Source: Microbacterium caowuchunii
Lineage (GTDB): Bacteria > Actinomycetota > Actinomycetes > Actinomycetales > Microbacteriaceae
Assembly: GCF_008727755.1 (NCBI RefSeq)
Contig: NZ_CP044231.1
Coordinates: forward strand, 1,240,001 to 1,304,000
Direction: 5' to 3'
Length of the DNA: 64,000 bases
Part shown: in pieces, positions 50,998-59,871 of the stretch
How positions within the stretch are numbered: position 1 is the first letter of the stretch
How the letters are laid out: each line of letters starts with the position of its first letter
The notes under the pieces: generated by a model
Told to the model about the DNA's origin: nothing
What the model saw: only the letters and a program-made list of their open reading frames with translations
Database searches by the model: none
Program-made: the position numbers and the translations under genes

Positions 50998-53055
50998 ATG
51001 AGGTCAACGGTCCCCGTCTACGCCGCGTTCGCGGTCTGCGCCGTCGTCGTCGCCGCGGTCGCGGTGACCGTCGCAGCTCCCGCGGAACCGCCGGACTTCC
51101 AGCGCACCGCTGCCGTCGCGAGTGCGGATGCGGAAGCGCTGCTCGCGGCGCACGACGCGTCGTCGCTCTCTCTGGCGCTGGTCGCCGGCGATGACGTGGC
51201 CTGGGCGGGGACGTTCGGAGCCGTGGACGCACGCGCCACTCCGCCGACCACGGAGACGCTGTACGGCATCGGGTCGGTCAGCAAGATCGTCACGACGGTC
51301 GCGGTCATGCAGCTGGTCGATGCCGGCGAGGTGGACCTGGATGCCCCGGTCGTCGACTACGTCACCGATTTCCGGATGGACGACCCCGACTACCCGCAGA
51401 TCACGGTGCGCATGCTTCTCAACCACTCGGCCGGCTTCCCCGGGACCGACTACGCCAACGGGTTCACCTCCACCCCGTTCACCGGATACGCCGAGCAGAT
51501 GCTCACCCAGCTCTCCCAATCACGACTCAAGAGCATGCCGGGCACGGTCGCGGTGTACTGCAACGACTGCTTCACGATGGCCGGCCTCCTCGTCGAACGG
51601 GTGAGCGGCATGCCGTTCACCGAGTACGTCCAGGAGCGAGTGTTCGATCCGCTCGGCATGACCCGGTCCGGGTACCCCACGGCTCCGCTGGCCACGGGCG
51701 AGTACGCCCCGGTGATCCTCGACGGCCGAATCCAGCCGGCGGAATACCTCAACCTCTACGCGTCCGGCGCGCTCTTCTCGACACCGGGGGAGATGGCGCG
51801 GCTTGCGGCGGTGCTGCTGGGTGACGGCACCTGGCGGGGCGAGCGGGTGGTCTCCCCGGCCTCGATCGAGGAGATGGGGCTGGACCAGATGGCCGGCACC
51901 CTGGACCCCATCGCCTCCACCAGCTTCCGTTACGGACTCGGCTGGGACACCGTGGCGGATCCGGGACTGGCGGCAATCGGGGCACGGGGGTGGGGTAAAG
52001 GCGGCGACACCATGGACTACCACGCGACGTTCCTGCTCGCTCCGGATTCAGACCTCGCCGTGATCGTCACCGCGGCAGGGCGCCAGGTCGGCTCGGGGAT
52101 GCTGAGCACTCTGGCGCAGACGATCCTCCGCAGCGCGATCAGCGAGATCGACGCTGTCACCCCCACCCTCAAGCCCCTGGACCCATCGGGACCGGCCGAG
52201 TCGACGGCGACCGGAGAACAGCTGGCGGCGATGGCCGGCTCCTATGCGGGGGCGATGCCGATCCGCGTCGAAGCGACGCCGGAGGATGCGCTGGCGGTGA
52301 GCGTCCACCACGGCGGGCAGTGGCTGCCCGAAGAGACCTTTACGCTGCGGACCGACGGCCTCTTCTGGAGGACGACCGAGCCGTCACGATCGCTGCAGAC
52401 CCGCACCGCCTGGGGGCGGACCTACCTCGTCGTCCAGATCCCGGAACCGGAGGGCACGTTCCTCGACGCGACGATCCTCGGCGAGAAGGTCTCACCGAAC
52501 CCCGCACTGACGGACGCATGGAGGGAGCGGACCGAACGGACGTGGGTGATCGTCAGCGAGAGCGCGGATTCCCTGCTCTGGCAGGGTGACCCGACCCTGA
52601 GGATGGCGGATCCGGACGACACCGGTCACCTCTGGGTGACGCACGCGCAGGGGGCGACGCCGGTCGATCCTCGCGAAGGTGACGACATGGCGGCGATGTT
52701 CGTGCAACTGCCCGCGGTGAACGGGCGCGACATGAACGACCTGCGGATCCTCGCCCGCGACGGTGAGGAATGGGTGCGATTCGGATCGGGAACGTACCGC
52801 CCGGTCGAGAGCATCCCGCCGCTCGCGGACGGCGAGGTGGAGGTGACGATCGGCGCGGATTCCGCCGCGGAATGGCGGACCGTCACCGCCGACACCCGGC
52901 TCGATGCCACGGAGGGCACCCGCTGGCGGGCCTACACCGCGGACGGCATCGCGATCGATGTGGCGGCCGGTGCGGGCGTCCTGCCGGCCGGCTCGCTGGT
53001 CGTCGTGTTCGGGGAGGCGGGGGAGAGCATCACGCTCCGCGCGGAGGGGGTCTGA
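50998..53055 (+). CDS. beta-lactamase-fold serine hydrolase, membrane-anchored
   Basis: A 685-residue class C beta-lactamase/D-alanyl-carboxypeptidase-type protein. There is an N-terminal hydrophobic anchor (about residues 7-27), then the catalytic SxxK (Ser93-Val-Ser-Lys96 in GIGSVSKIVTT), the YxN motif (Tyr187-Cys-Asn189) and GWGKGGDT as a possible KTG equivalent. The catalytic domain ends near residue 385; about 300 extra C-terminal residues form beta-rich domains. AAGGAG is 7 nt before ATG 50998. It acts outside the membrane on an unknown ester or peptide. Confidence 0.88.
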   Translation: MRSTVPVYAAFAVCAVVVAAVAVTVAAPAEPPDFQRTAAVASADAEALLAAHDASSLSLALVAGDDVAWAGTFGAVDARATPPTTETLYGIGSVSKIVTTVAVMQLVDAGEVDLDAPVVDYVTDFRMDDPDYPQITVRMLLNHSAGFPGTDYANGFTSTPFTGYAEQMLTQLSQSRLKSMPGTVAVYCNDCFTMAGLLVERVSGMPFTEYVQERVFDPLGMTRSGYPTAPLATGEYAPVILDGRIQPAEYLNLYASGALFSTPGEMARLAAVLLGDGTWRGERVVSPASIEEMGLDQMAGTLDPIASTSFRYGLGWDTVADPGLAAIGARGWGKGGDTMDYHATFLLAPDSDLAVIVTAAGRQVGSGMLSTLAQTILRSAISEIDAVTPTLKPLDPSGPAESTATGEQLAAMAGSYAGAMPIRVEATPEDALAVSVHHGGQWLPEETFTLRTDGLFWRTTEPSRSLQTRTAWGRTYLVVQIPEPEGTFLDATILGEKVSPNPALTDAWRERTERTWVIVSESADSLLWQGDPTLRMADPDDTGHLWVTHAQGATPVDPREGDDMAAMFVQLPAVNGRDMNDLRILARDGEEWVRFGSGTYRPVESIPPLADGEVEVTIGADSAAEWRTVTADTRLDATEGTRWRAYTADGIAIDVAAGAGVLPAGSLVVVFGEAGESITLRAEGV

Positions 53056-53136
53056 GGCGTCGGGACCGCCTGGGCGGGTGTCCCCGCCGCGGGACGGCTG
53101 CCCGTCGGGGGCGGGCGCCATGCCAGAATCGGCGCC

Positions 53137-54102
53137 ATGACGATACGTGTGAACGTGGACAACTTCTGCCGCGCCGAAACGGACCGCATGTTCAAGGATC
53201 TGCAGGCGGCCGCCGGGGGTGTGAACCGGTTCCTGCACAACCGAGAGCCCGCCGCGATCGACGAGCAGACCGTCATCCGGCTGAACCGGGACACCCTCTA
53301 CAGCTTCGCGGTCGTGGACGTCACAAGCGGCGCGACCCTCCACCTGCCGGATCCGGGCGACCGCTATCTCACCGCAATGGTCGTGAATGAGGACCACTAC
53401 GTGAACGCGGTCTTCCACGGGGCCGGGGATCACGAACTGACCCTCGAGCAGCACAGCACGCCGCACGTCGTCGTGGCCGTCCGCATCCTCGTCGATCCCG
53501 GCGACCCCGACGATGTCGCCACGGTGCTGAAGCTCCAGGAGGGCATCCGGATCACCGGCGGGGGCGCGGCCGCGTTCGTCTACCCGGACTACGACGAGGC
53601 CTCGCTGAAGGAGACCCGCGACGCGCTCCTGTCGCTTGCCCGCAATCTCACCGGATTCGACCGCATGTTCGGGGCAGTCGGCGAGGTCGATCCGGTCCGG
53701 CACCTCATCGGAACCGCCGCCGGATGGGGCGGGCTGCCCACGAGCGAAGCGTCGTACATCGGCGTCGACCCGCGTCTGCCGGTCGGGCACTACGAACTCA
53801 CCGTCCGTGACGTGCCGGTCGACGGGTTCTGGTCGATCTCGGTGTACAACGCGGAGGGCCGCTTCGAGCCGAACGACCGTGACGCCTACACGGTCAACAA
53901 CATCACCGGGGTGCCGAATCCGGACGGATCCATCACCGTCCGGTTCGGGGACTTCCCGGAGGACGTGCCGAACGCCATCCCGATCACCGAGGGATGGAAC
54001 TACCTGGTCCGGCTGTACCGGCCTCGCCCCGAGATCCTCGACGGTTCCTGGGCCCTGCCCGCTCTCACCACGGTCGACGCCGCCGGAACGGTGGCCACGT
54101 GA
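53137..54102 (+). CDS. DUF1254/DUF1214 domain protein
   Basis: A 321-residue protein. VNRFLHNREPAAIDEQTVIRLNRDTLYS-like residues near the start (positions 28-57) are the DUF1254 opening; GFWSISVYNAEGRFEPNDRDAY and the end region with GWNYLVRLYRPRPEILDGSW are DUF1214. No signal peptide, unlike many members that are exported. The family is uncharacterised. The weak -10 CAGAAT ends 7 nt before the ATG. Confidence 0.88.
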   Translation: MTIRVNVDNFCRAETDRMFKDLQAAAGGVNRFLHNREPAAIDEQTVIRLNRDTLYSFAVVDVTSGATLHLPDPGDRYLTAMVVNEDHYVNAVFHGAGDHELTLEQHSTPHVVVAVRILVDPGDPDDVATVLKLQEGIRITGGGAAAFVYPDYDEASLKETRDALLSLARNLTGFDRMFGAVGEVDPVRHLIGTAAGWGGLPTSEASYIGVDPRLPVGHYELTVRDVPVDGFWSISVYNAEGRFEPNDRDAYTVNNITGVPNPDGSITVRFGDFPEDVPNAIPITEGWNYLVRLYRPRPEILDGSWALPALTTVDAAGTVAT

Positions 54103-54216
54103 GGGAACCCCTCCCCGGGAGAGTCGCGCCCGTCGCTCTCTGAATCAGGCAGACCCGGGCGCCCTGCATGAGAGGTCGGCGGGGCGCAAGCCCTGGGTCC
54201 CGGCTTTCGGGGGGCC

Positions 54217-54222
54217 TAGGGT
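54217..54222 (+). promoter_or_regulatory. -10 hexamer TAGGGT, leaderless type
   Basis: TAGGGT, 7 nt, then the GTG at 54230. Confidence 0.5.
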
Positions 54223-54229
54223 GGGGGAG

Positions 54230-54523
54230 GTGACCGACAATCAGACGACTGAAGATCAGACGATGGTGCGCACGGAGGTGCTGGTGAACGGCGAGAGCTT
54301 TCCGCTGGCACAGGGACAGGATCTCGATCAGTTGCGCCGCCAGTTCGAGGAGGCCGCGCGCGACGGAGCGAGGTTCGTCGACTTCGTCGTCGTGGGCAAC
54401 AGATCGACGTCTGTGCTCGTCTCACCGCGCACGGAGGTCGTGATCTCCACGTCGGCCGTGCAGTTCGACCCACGCGACACCGGCGATGACGAGAACCCCT
54501 ACGGCGGCTTCTTCGACCTCTGA
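54230..54523 (+). CDS. small hypothetical protein
   Basis: A 97-residue protein, no membrane segment: an acidic N-terminus, then VRTEVLVNGESFPLAQGQDLDQL, FVDFVVVGNRSTSVLVSP and a Asp/Glu-rich tail ending YGGFFDL. GTG 54230 is chosen because TAGGGT ends 7 nt upstream; ATG 54263 is the alternative. It precedes the DUF7882 gene by 106 nt. Family not recognised. Confidence 0.6.
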   Translation: MTDNQTTEDQTMVRTEVLVNGESFPLAQGQDLDQLRRQFEEAARDGARFVDFVVVGNRSTSVLVSPRTEVVISTSAVQFDPRDTGDDENPYGGFFDL

Positions 54524-54629
54524 GCGAGGTGTGCACTCGACCTCGGGACGAGGGCACACGCTCGACCAGAGGTCCGACACCGACGAGTCGATTCCGCACG
54601 CGCCCCGCGCGTGCCTACCGGAGAGCAAG

Positions 54630-54962
54630 ATGGGCAAGTTCATCTACAACACCCAGGCCAGCGCCACGTTCGACGATCGGCTGCTGGCGCACCTTCAGAT
54701 CGTCATGGGAGCGAAGCTGCGTCGTTCGGAGGCGTTCTTCTTCACCTGGAAGGATGATGCCAGCCTGGGTAACGGCCGCACGACCCTCTGGGTGCACGCC
54801 GGCGCGTCCCTGATCTTCAAGTTCAGCGGGAGTCGGCAGCCGCAGATCAATCGGGCATGGCTCGAGGCGCTCACCGACACGGCTAATTCGCCGGGGGGTC
54901 TCCGGGTCATCCGAGAGCCGCAGACAGCCGACACGGCAGAGGACCGAGTCCTCGTCGGCTGA
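54630..54962 (+). CDS. DUF7882-type small protein
   Basis: A 110-residue protein that matches what I recall of a small Microbacteriaceae family (DUF7882): MGKFIYNTQASATFDDRLLAHL, GAKLRRSEAFFFTWKDD, GRTTLWVHAGASLIFKFSGSRQP and NRAWLEALTDTANSPGGL. It is sometimes mislabelled as an ATP-dependent DNA ligase, but no ligase motif exists. Function unknown. ATG 54630 follows GGAGAG by 4 nt. Confidence 0.78.
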   Translation: MGKFIYNTQASATFDDRLLAHLQIVMGAKLRRSEAFFFTWKDDASLGNGRTTLWVHAGASLIFKFSGSRQPQINRAWLEALTDTANSPGGLRVIREPQTADTAEDRVLVG

Positions 54963-55143
54963 CGAACATCCCTGCGGGGGTCCGCGCGGACGACGCGGAT
55001 CGGTCTGGGCCGGCGGCCCGCCGATTCGATGAGGGCGCCGCCGACGGATGACCCCGTGGCCGGACAACGACGCGGTTCTGGTCACGGTCGCCGTGTCCTC
55101 GTAGGTGCTCGACTCCCGGAGGCAGCCGGGCGCACGATCCGGG

Positions 55144-56412
55144 TCAGGACCCGTCGAAGCGGCGGGCGTGCTCGGTCCAGCCCGACTCGACGGGCAGTGA
55201 CCGCAGGCTCGGACTGCATACGGCGAGAAGCGCGGCCGCGAGGCAGAGCGCACCCGCCACGAGCAAGGTGCCCTCGCGGCCCAGCGTGCCCAGGCCCAGC
55301 CCCGCGATGAGCGGAGCCAGCGGCATGGCCCCCATCGCGAACACGCCAAGCGCGCTGTTCGCCCGGCCGAGGAGATGGTCCGGCGTCGCGACGGTGAAGT
55401 ACCCCAGCAGACCGGCGTTCAACGCCGGCACCAGGATCACGCCGCAGCCGAGGACGCCCAGGATGGCGGGGATCCCCTGCGCGAGCGGCAGCGTCAGCAT
55501 CGCCGCGGTGGCGGCGCCGAGCCCGACGATCATGAGCAGCCCTGCGCTGACGCGCCCGATCAGCAGAGGGCTGACCAGCGCACCCACGAGCATGACCGCG
55601 CTCACGGCAGCGCCCGTCCACCCGATCACGGCGGCCGAGTAGCCCTCCTGCTGAAGGGCGAAGATCGTCGTCGTCATGCCCGTGTTGAAGCCGAGGTTGA
55701 TGATGGTCGTCACGACCAGGACGGCACGCAGATCGCGCCGGGCCAGCAACCACCGGAGGCCCTCCGTCACCTCCGCCAAAGCGGACGCTCGTTTCTCCGG
55801 GAGGATGCGCTCCGAAGCCCCCGCGGTCCGGAGGAGGGCCCATCCGGTCACGGTCGCGGCGAGCTGGCAGATGGCCATGACCGCTCCGACGAACCATCCG
55901 CCGGCCGCGAGAAGCATGCCGCCGAGCGGCCCTCCGAGCAGGCCGAGCAGCGCATCGCGACCCTGGTTCGCCCCCTGGGCGCGACCCATGGCATCCGATG
56001 GGACGAGTTGCTTGAGCGCCGACTCGTCCGCGACGCCGAACAGCCCGGTCCGGGCGGCGATCAGGGCGTTCAGGAGGAGGAGTGCCGCGAACGTCAACGC
56101 GTCCGTGAGCGCGAGAAGCGTGAACGCAGCTGCGAGGACGAGACCGAGCACGGCTCCGGCGAGCATCAGGACGAGGCGGTCGTGTCGATCGGCGAGCACG
56201 CCGCCGATCAGGCTGGTGACCACCCGGAGGAGGAGCCCGGTGGCACCGATCACCCCGGCCTGAGCGGGGTCATCCGTGATCATCAGCGCGAGGAGGGGGA
56301 TGGCGAAAGCGGCCAGTGATTCGGCGAGCCCGGTGGAGGTGTCACCGGCGAGCCACAGCAGGTAGGCGGGATTGCGCGTGAGGCGGTGCGGGGTGGATTC
56401 GGCGACGGTCAT
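55144..56412 (-). CDS. MFS transporter (efflux type)
   Basis: A 422-residue protein with about twelve membrane segments: NPAYLLWLAGDTSTGL at the start, GGVLADRHDRLVLMLAG after TM2, and ANQGRDALLGLLGGPLGGML. This pattern is that of MFS exporters of macrolides and related drugs. ATG 56412 is 6 nt after TACCGT on the minus strand (56424-56419). It is divergent from an ArsR-type regulator; the shared operator between them implies repression of both. Confidence 0.88.
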   Translation of the reverse strand: MTVAESTPHRLTRNPAYLLWLAGDTSTGLAESLAAFAIPLLALMITDDPAQAGVIGATGLLLRVVTSLIGGVLADRHDRLVLMLAGAVLGLVLAAAFTLLALTDALTFAALLLLNALIAARTGLFGVADESALKQLVPSDAMGRAQGANQGRDALLGLLGGPLGGMLLAAGGWFVGAVMAICQLAATVTGWALLRTAGASERILPEKRASALAEVTEGLRWLLARRDLRAVLVVTTIINLGFNTGMTTTIFALQQEGYSAAVIGWTGAAVSAVMLVGALVSPLLIGRVSAGLLMIVGLGAATAAMLTLPLAQGIPAILGVLGCGVILVPALNAGLLGYFTVATPDHLLGRANSALGVFAMGAMPLAPLIAGLGLGTLGREGTLLVAGALCLAAALLAVCSPSLRSLPVESGWTEHARRFDGS

Positions 56413-56428
56413 GAGGACACGGTAGACC

Positions 56429-56472
56429 CGCACGTTTACTTGCGCAACTAGTCGTGCGCAAGTAAACGTGCG
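56429..56472. promoter_or_regulatory. 44-nt palindromic operator between MFS and ArsR genes
   Basis: Perfect 18-bp arms: cgcacgtttacttgcgca (56429-56446) and its complement (56455-56472), spacer 8 nt. The arms contain ttgcgcaa-like cores. It covers the -35 positions of both divergent promoters (TACCGT for MFS; TAGACT 56480-56485 for the regulator), a typical autorepression design. Confidence 0.7.
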
Positions 56473-56479
56473 ATCCCTC

Positions 56480-56485
56480 TAGACT
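56480..56485 (+). promoter_or_regulatory. -10 hexamer TAGACT, leaderless type
   Basis: TAGACT, 6 nt, then the ATG at 56492. Confidence 0.55.
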
Positions 56486-56491
56486 GCTGCC

Positions 56492-57088
56492 ATGTCCGAG
56501 CCTGAACGTCCTGTCCGGCACCCGCACTCGGAGGCACCGACCATCCGTGCCGCGCAGCTGAAGGCCATGGCCCATCCGGTCCGGATGCAGATCGAACAGG
56601 CGCTCGACCGCCGAGGATTCGCGCGCGCTGCGGATCTGGCGGCTGACCTCGGCTTGCCCGCCAATCAGGTGAGCTTCCACCTCCGGGTCCTGGCCGCGGC
56701 GGAACTCATCGAGGAGGCTCCCGAGCATGCTCGGGATCGACGCGATCGGGTATGGCGGCGCGCCCCTCAGATGTGGCAGCTCGGCAGCCCGGAGCACCCG
56801 GTGGAGGATGAGCGGCTCGGCGGCATGCTGCTGCGCGAGATCGCGGCCCAGCATCAGGACCTCGTTCGACGGGTCGCGCAGTGGGCGCCGGAGTATGCGA
56901 GCGGCCGCACGACCGAGGTGCACGGCACGTTCACGCGCTACGGGCTGTGGCTGACCGAGGAGGAGTGGGAAGCGCTGATGGCGAAGTTCGCCGAAGCGGT
57001 GGACGGCTTCCGCGACCTCCACGAGCCCGGAGCAGAAGGAACCCGGCGCTGGCAGATCGATGTGGTGGGGGCCGACGACGTGATCTGA
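56492..57088 (+). CDS. ArsR-type winged-helix regulator
   Basis: A 198-residue regulator. The N-terminal winged helix (about residues 18-90; AAQLKAMAHPVRMQIEQAL, ADLAADLGLPANQVSFHLRVL, RVWRRAPQ) is ArsR/HTH_20-like. The C-terminal half is a helical dimer region (EEEWEALMAKFAEAVDGF). It is likely the repressor of the divergent MFS gene through the 44-nt palindrome. No metal-binding cysteines, so it should sense something other than a metal. Confidence 0.88.
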   Translation: MSEPERPVRHPHSEAPTIRAAQLKAMAHPVRMQIEQALDRRGFARAADLAADLGLPANQVSFHLRVLAAAELIEEAPEHARDRRDRVWRRAPQMWQLGSPEHPVEDERLGGMLLREIAAQHQDLVRRVAQWAPEYASGRTTEVHGTFTRYGLWLTEEEWEALMAKFAEAVDGFRDLHEPGAEGTRRWQIDVVGADDVI

Positions 57089-57090
57089 GG

Positions 57091-57129
57091 TGTGCACGTG
57101 CCGGAGGCGTCACCTCCGGCACGTGCACA
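57091..57129. terminator. bidirectional terminator
   Basis: Perfect 17-bp stem, tgtgcacgtgccggagg (57091-57107) with its complement at 57113-57129 and a 5-nt loop, between the regulator stop and the convergent small gene. Confidence 0.85.
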
Positions 57130-57237
57130 TCACTTCTCGGGCTGGGCGGGGAGGTCCTTCTCGTCCTCCTCGATGGGGTCGTTCAGCGGGGGAAGGGTGG
57201 GGTCGTCGCTGGCGGGGTGCGGGTCTGCAGTACTCAT
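57130..57237 (-). CDS. very small acidic protein
   Basis: A 35-residue protein, MSTADPHPASDD then LPPLNDPIEEDEKDLPAQ. It is Pro/Asp/Glu-rich, probably disordered. It ends exactly at the terminator. No Shine-Dalgarno or clear -10; called because of codon use and the precise position. Function unknown. Confidence 0.4.
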   Translation of the reverse strand: MSTADPHPASDDPTLPPLNDPIEEDEKDLPAQPEK

Positions 57238-57395
57238 ACGCCGAGCCCACACCACGGGCGACCTGCGTGGGAGGGCCTTGACGGACCGTCGATCGTCTCC
57301 CGGCGCGTCATGCAACACCGGGGGCGACGTGGGCGCACTTGGTAGGTTGGCCCCGTGCCTCGCCTGAGGGCGCACCGCCCACGAACGGAGTCCCG

Positions 57396-58256
57396 ATGTC
57401 CATTCCTCCCTCTCCCGCCGCTTCCGCCTTCGGACGTGTCGGAGTCTGGAGCCGGGGCGCGGCGCTCACCGGCGAGCGGGCCGCGCGGATCGAGGTACTG
57501 GGGTATGGCGCGGTGTGGATCGGCGGCTCGCCCGACGCGGACCTCGCCATCGCGGAATCGCTGCTGGACGCCACCGAGCACCTGACCGTGGCGACCGGGA
57601 TCGTCAACATCTGGAAATCACCGGCTGAGGAAGTGGCCGCGTCGTTCCACCGGCTGGAGCGCACGCACCCCGGCCGGTTCATGCTGGGGATCGGCATCGG
57701 GCACCGCGAGTCGATCGGTGAGCGGTACCAGAAGCCCTATGCCGCGCTCGTGTCCTACCTCGACGCTCTCGACGCTGCGGGCGTCCCGGCCTCCCGGCGG
57801 ATCATCTCCGCGCTCGGCCCCCGCACCCTGAAGCTCGCGGCGGAGCGTTCCGCGGGAACGCACCCCTACATGACCACGCCCGCACACACCCGCTTCGCGC
57901 GCGAGCTGCTCGGCCCCGGTCCGCTGATCGCGCCCGAGCAGCGGATGGTCGCCGACACCGACGTGACGGCAGCCCGTGCTGCCGCGCGGGACTTCCTGAC
58001 GCGCTACCTCGCCCTCTCGAACTACCGGCGGACACTGGAGAGTCACGGCTTCACCGCTGCCGACCTGGATGACGGTGCCACGGACGCCGCCGTCGATGCG
58101 CTCGTCCCGCACGGGACGCCGGCCGACCTGGCGGACGCGGTCCGTGGGCACCTCGACGCCGGCGCCGATCACGTGTGCGTGCAGATGCTGCCGGCCACGG
58201 ACGACCCGGCACCCGCGCTCGAGGCGCTCGCGGCGGAGCTCGACCTGGCTTCCTGA
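57396..58256 (+). CDS. LLM-class F420/FMN-dependent oxidoreductase
   Basis: A 286-residue luciferase-like monooxygenase-fold protein (actinobacterial F420-type subclass): GRVGVWSRGAALTGERAARIEVLGYGAVWIGGS-like start, TVATGIVNIWKSPAEEVA (positions about 70-88), RFMLGIGIGHRESIGERY, LAALGPRTLKLAAERSAGTHPY and DHVCVQMLP. It probably uses F420 or FMN for a reduction; substrate unknown. GGAG precedes the ATG by 8 nt, with TAGGTT 47 nt further up, so this transcript has a leader. Confidence 0.86.
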   Translation: MSIPPSPAASAFGRVGVWSRGAALTGERAARIEVLGYGAVWIGGSPDADLAIAESLLDATEHLTVATGIVNIWKSPAEEVAASFHRLERTHPGRFMLGIGIGHRESIGERYQKPYAALVSYLDALDAAGVPASRRIISALGPRTLKLAAERSAGTHPYMTTPAHTRFARELLGPGPLIAPEQRMVADTDVTAARAAARDFLTRYLALSNYRRTLESHGFTAADLDDGATDAAVDALVPHGTPADLADAVRGHLDAGADHVCVQMLPATDDPAPALEALAAELDLAS

Positions 58257-58361
58257 AGGCTCCTCGTCTTCCTGAGGGGATGCCTCCGGCGCGACGCCTG
58301 GGCAGAGTACGCCGCGGCGCCGTCCGGTGCAACCCGCCTCCGACCCGCGGTCCGGGCGGGC

Positions 58362-58367
58362 TAGCTT
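58362..58367 (+). promoter_or_regulatory. -10 hexamer TAGCTT, leaderless type
   Basis: TAGCTT, 7 nt, then the ATG at 58375. Confidence 0.5.
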
Positions 58368-58374
58368 TCGCGGT

Positions 58375-59034
58375 ATGACCTCCGACAACACGTCCCGCCG
58401 AGAGCCGGGCGCCCCGGCATACGACACCGGATCCCAGAGCGCCGCAGTCCCTGTGGACCCGAACAGCACGCTGCACCGGGACGTGCTGGAGCGCGAGAAG
58501 GCGCGCTTCGGCGGATTCCAGTTCGGTGCGGCCTTCTTCGGCTGGCTGACGGCGATGGGAACGGCGGTCCTGCTGACCGCCCTGGTGGCAGCCGTCGGTG
58601 CGGCCATCGGATTCAGCAACGGCGCGACCGTCGATGAGGCCGTGGATGCCGCATCCGACAACTCCACCACCGTGACGGTCGTCAGCGCCATCGTGATCGG
58701 CCTCGTGCTCCTGATCTCGTATTTCGCGGGCGGCTACGTCGCCGCCCGGATGGCACGGTTCGACGGGCTCAAACAGGGTCTCGCCGTCTGGATCTGGGCC
58801 ATCGTCATCGCCGTGGTCGTCGCAATCGTCGCCGCGATCGGCGGCAGCCAGTGGGACATCCTGGGCAATCTCGACGGTTTCCCGCGGATCCCGATCACCC
58901 CGGAGAGCGCCACGCTCACCGGCATCCTCACCGCCATCGGAGCAGCGGTCATCACCCTCATCGGCGCACTGCTGGGCGGGGTGACCGGAATGCGGTACCA
59001 CCGCCGGGTGGATCGCGTCGGACTCGGTCGGTGA
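58375..59034 (+). CDS. four-segment membrane protein, TIGR04086-like
   Basis: A 219-residue protein: hydrophilic N-terminus (to residue 45), then four membrane segments (about 55-82, 102-122, 140-160, 180-205). GGFQFGAAFFGWLTAMG and YFAGGYVAARMARFDGLKQGLAVW are the conserved-looking parts, the latter typical of YrzE/TIGR04086-like proteins. It is followed 43 nt later by the PRC-barrel gene; such pairs are common among stress-related actinobacterial genes. Role unknown. Confidence 0.75.
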   Translation: MTSDNTSRREPGAPAYDTGSQSAAVPVDPNSTLHRDVLEREKARFGGFQFGAAFFGWLTAMGTAVLLTALVAAVGAAIGFSNGATVDEAVDAASDNSTTVTVVSAIVIGLVLLISYFAGGYVAARMARFDGLKQGLAVWIWAIVIAVVVAIVAAIGGSQWDILGNLDGFPRIPITPESATLTGILTAIGAAVITLIGALLGGVTGMRYHRRVDRVGLGR

Positions 59035-59077
59035 CGGACCCTCCTTGACGCAATCACGACACGGAAGACAGGACACC

Positions 59078-59809
59078 ATGCTCTCCTCGCACAACATCGC
59101 ACGCCTCGTCGGCGCCCATGTGACGGACCCGGACGGGGACAAGATCGGATCGGTCGGGCAGATCTTCGTCGACCCCACGACCGGCGAGCCCAACTGGGCC
59201 ACCGTGAAGACGGGATTGTTCGGCACGAAGGAGTCGTTCGTTCCGCTGGAGGGCGCGCAGGACGTAGACGGTGCGCTCCGGCTCCCGTTCACGAAGGATG
59301 TCGTGAAGGGCGCGCCCCGGATCGATGACGACAGCGAGCTGAGCGAAGCGGAGGAGGACGAGCTCTACCGTTACTACGGGAACCACCTCGGAACCCCGGA
59401 CGGCTCCGATCCGGCCCGTGCGGCGGGAACGGACTCCCACAGCCGCCGCGAGGACGACCGTGACGATGTCCACACGGACGGGGACCTGCGTCGCGACCCC
59501 GGCTCCGGGCAGGCCGGCGAGAACACCCCGGCCGGTACGGCGGACACGAGCCGGGACGCCGGCGACCGGGTGGACACGCGCTCAGACGCAGGTGACCGGG
59601 TGGACACCGATGCGGCGGACACCGAGACGCGAGCGGGGGGTCGGCAGGTCAGGCTTCGCCGCTACATCGTTGCCGAGGAGGCCACGGTCATCGACCCGGC
59701 GACCGGGGACACCATCCTGGTCGAGCGGGAATCCGTCATCGATGTCGGTGATGACGACGGCGGGCGCTCCGCTGATCAGCGAGGCGACTCCGGGTCGCGC
59801 GGGCGGTAG
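59078..59809 (+). CDS. PRC-barrel domain protein
   Basis: A 243-residue protein. Residues 1-80 are a PRC-barrel: GAHVTDPDGDKIGSVGQIFVD, GEPNWATVKTG and ESFVPLEGA. A linker follows with a near-duplicated Asp/Arg stretch (DAGDRVDTRS then DAGDRVDTD), and a second small region VRLRRYIVAEEATVIDP. PRC-barrels bind RNA or protein partners; this cytoplasmic type is often stress-linked. ATG 59078 is preferred over 59045, which has no support. Confidence 0.85.
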   Translation: MLSSHNIARLVGAHVTDPDGDKIGSVGQIFVDPTTGEPNWATVKTGLFGTKESFVPLEGAQDVDGALRLPFTKDVVKGAPRIDDDSELSEAEEDELYRYYGNHLGTPDGSDPARAAGTDSHSRREDDRDDVHTDGDLRRDPGSGQAGENTPAGTADTSRDAGDRVDTRSDAGDRVDTDAADTETRAGGRQVRLRRYIVAEEATVIDPATGDTILVERESVIDVGDDDGGRSADQRGDSGSRGR

Positions 59810-59871
59810 CATCCCCGCCGCCGAACGGAAACATGCCCGGCGGGGTTCATGGGCCGAGGCAGGATAGAGAC

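Noticed and set aside
54630..54962. ATP-dependent DNA ligase
   Set aside because: Proteins like this are sometimes so labelled, but it is 110 residues long and lacks the KxDG motif.
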